Below are positions 21,145 through 21,677 of a DNA stretch of 21,677 nt, in pieces. The notes beneath the pieces were generated by a model. It did not search any database and was not told the DNA's origin. It worked only from the letters and a program-made list of their open reading frames with translations. The position numbers and the translations under genes are program-made. This DNA comes from Pseudomonadota bacterium. GTDB taxonomy: Bacteria; Pseudomonadota; Alphaproteobacteria; Reyranellales; Reyranellaceae. The stretch spans positions 1-21,677 of the forward strand of contig JAEZHS010000041.1 in the NCBI GenBank assembly GCA_023436825.1, read 5' to 3'. Every line of letters starts with the position of its first letter. Within the stretch, counting starts at the first letter, position 1.

Positions 21145-21677
21145 ATGACCATCGTGCAAGACCGCCGTTGCTTCATCGGCATTACCGCCGGCCTCGTCCT
21201 GGCCGCCGACACTACAGGAGCCTTGGCGCAAGCAGCGCCGCCGAAGGTCGAGTACGCGATCAAGAAGCTGCCGCTCGACCCGGCGAAGATCAAAGGTCTG
21301 TCCGAGAAGCTCCTCGTCAGCCACTGGGAGAACAACTACTCCGGCGCGGTCAAACGGCTGAACGCCATCACCGTCCAGCTCGCCGGCCTCGATATGGCGA
21401 CGGCTCCCGTCTTCGTCATCAACGGGCTGAAGCGGGAGGAGCTGATCGCTGCCAACTCCATGATCATCCATGAGCTCTACTTCGACGGCCTGGGCGGCGA
21501 AGGCGATCCCAAGGGCGTTTTGGCCGACGCGATGACACGCGACTTCGGCAGCATCGCGCGCTGGAAGGCGGAGTTCACCGCCATGGGCAAGGCGCTGGGC
21601 GGTGGTTCGGGTTGGGTGCTGCTCGCCTCGTCGCCGCGCGACAAGCGCCTGATCAACACCTGGGCGGCCGACCACAC
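21145..21677 (+). CDS. Exported divergent Fe/Mn superoxide dismutase, ChrC-like (partial)
   Basis: The frame is open from ATG 21145 to the window edge (177 complete codons), so the C-terminus with the last two metal ligands lies outside. The start has GAGGAGG 4 nt upstream. The N-terminus has a twin arginine (DRRCFIG) and a signal ending near LAQA at 30. The SOD part has H60 (SHWENNY) and H109 (IIHELYF) as ligands and H177 (AADH), and it is close to the SOD at 14012 over most of its length. Its place after chrB-chrA matches chrC, the SOD gene of known chromate operons, which removes superoxide made during chromate reduction. Periplasmic location is inferred from the signal. Confidence 0.88.
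   Translation, partial: MTIVQDRRCFIGITAGLVLAADTTGALAQAAPPKVEYAIKKLPLDPAKIKGLSEKLLVSHWENNYSGAVKRLNAITVQLAGLDMATAPVFVINGLKREELIAANSMIIHELYFDGLGGEGDPKGVLADAMTRDFGSIARWKAEFTAMGKALGGGSGWVLLASSPRDKRLINTWAADH

Noticed and set aside
19009..21675. Very long minus-strand reading frame (888 codons) opposite chrB, chrA and the SOD
   Set aside because: It is the mirror of strongly biased GC-rich coding sequence. The product is rich in His, Arg, Gln and Gly with no recognisable fold, while the plus strand encodes clear ChrB, ChrA and SOD proteins.

Overview
The window is GC-rich, densely packed bacterial DNA. Coding strands show strong G/C bias at third codon positions, junctions are often 4-nt ATGA overlaps, and several families point to an alphaproteobacterium: an HSD10-type acyl-CoA dehydrogenase, a ChrB/ChrA pair, intergenic palindromes of a kind common in rhizobial and related genomes, and a yybP-ykoY riboswitch ahead of a TMEM165/GDT1 exporter. 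The species cannot be named from the sequence alone. No rRNA, tRNA, CRISPR array or insertion sequence was seen.

Left part (1-4607, minus strand): a leftward run of a luciferase-like flavin monooxygenase, a family-2 glycosyltransferase, a radical SAM protein with extra C-terminal cysteines, and a second family-2 glycosyltransferase cut by the window edge. This looks like surface-polysaccharide or glycan modification. A perfect 8-bp-arm palindrome separates it from a rightward run (4691-9144): LolA, a PAT-type acetyltransferase, a Phd/PIN toxin-antitoxin pair with operator-like palindromes, an acyl-CoA ligase starting 3 nt after the toxin, and an EamA transporter.

Middle (9153-13280): a CDF metal transporter and a DUF1232 protein (minus), an HSD10-like dehydrogenase and a small secreted protein (plus), then on the minus strand a secreted cysteine-containing protein made of two copies of one domain, and a GDT1-type cation exporter preceded by a convincing yybP-ykoY (Mn2+-sensing) riboswitch with two mutually exclusive downstream hairpins.

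Right part (13389-21677): the most unusual region, a bidirectional chromate/oxidative-stress locus. From one intergenic region with two overlapping sigma70-like promoters, chrB-chrA-SOD (chrBAC type) runs right. A compact operon runs left: a superoxide dismutase-rhodanese fusion, a stand-alone ChrB C-terminal domain, a MATE exporter, a YncE-like beta-propeller (one frameshift), a tiny membrane peptide (apparently frameshifted), a Tat-exported superoxide dismutase and a secreted DUF1080/LamG-like protein. The window therefore holds three paralogous, divergent Fe/Mn superoxide dismutases, each keeping those metal ligands that lie within the window but lacking several canonical second-shell residues. 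My inference is that the locus couples chromate export and sensing with cytoplasmic and periplasmic peroxide/superoxide control. The leftward arm is a candidate undescribed accessory module of the chromate system, next to a manganese-controlled exporter that may supply or limit the SOD metal.
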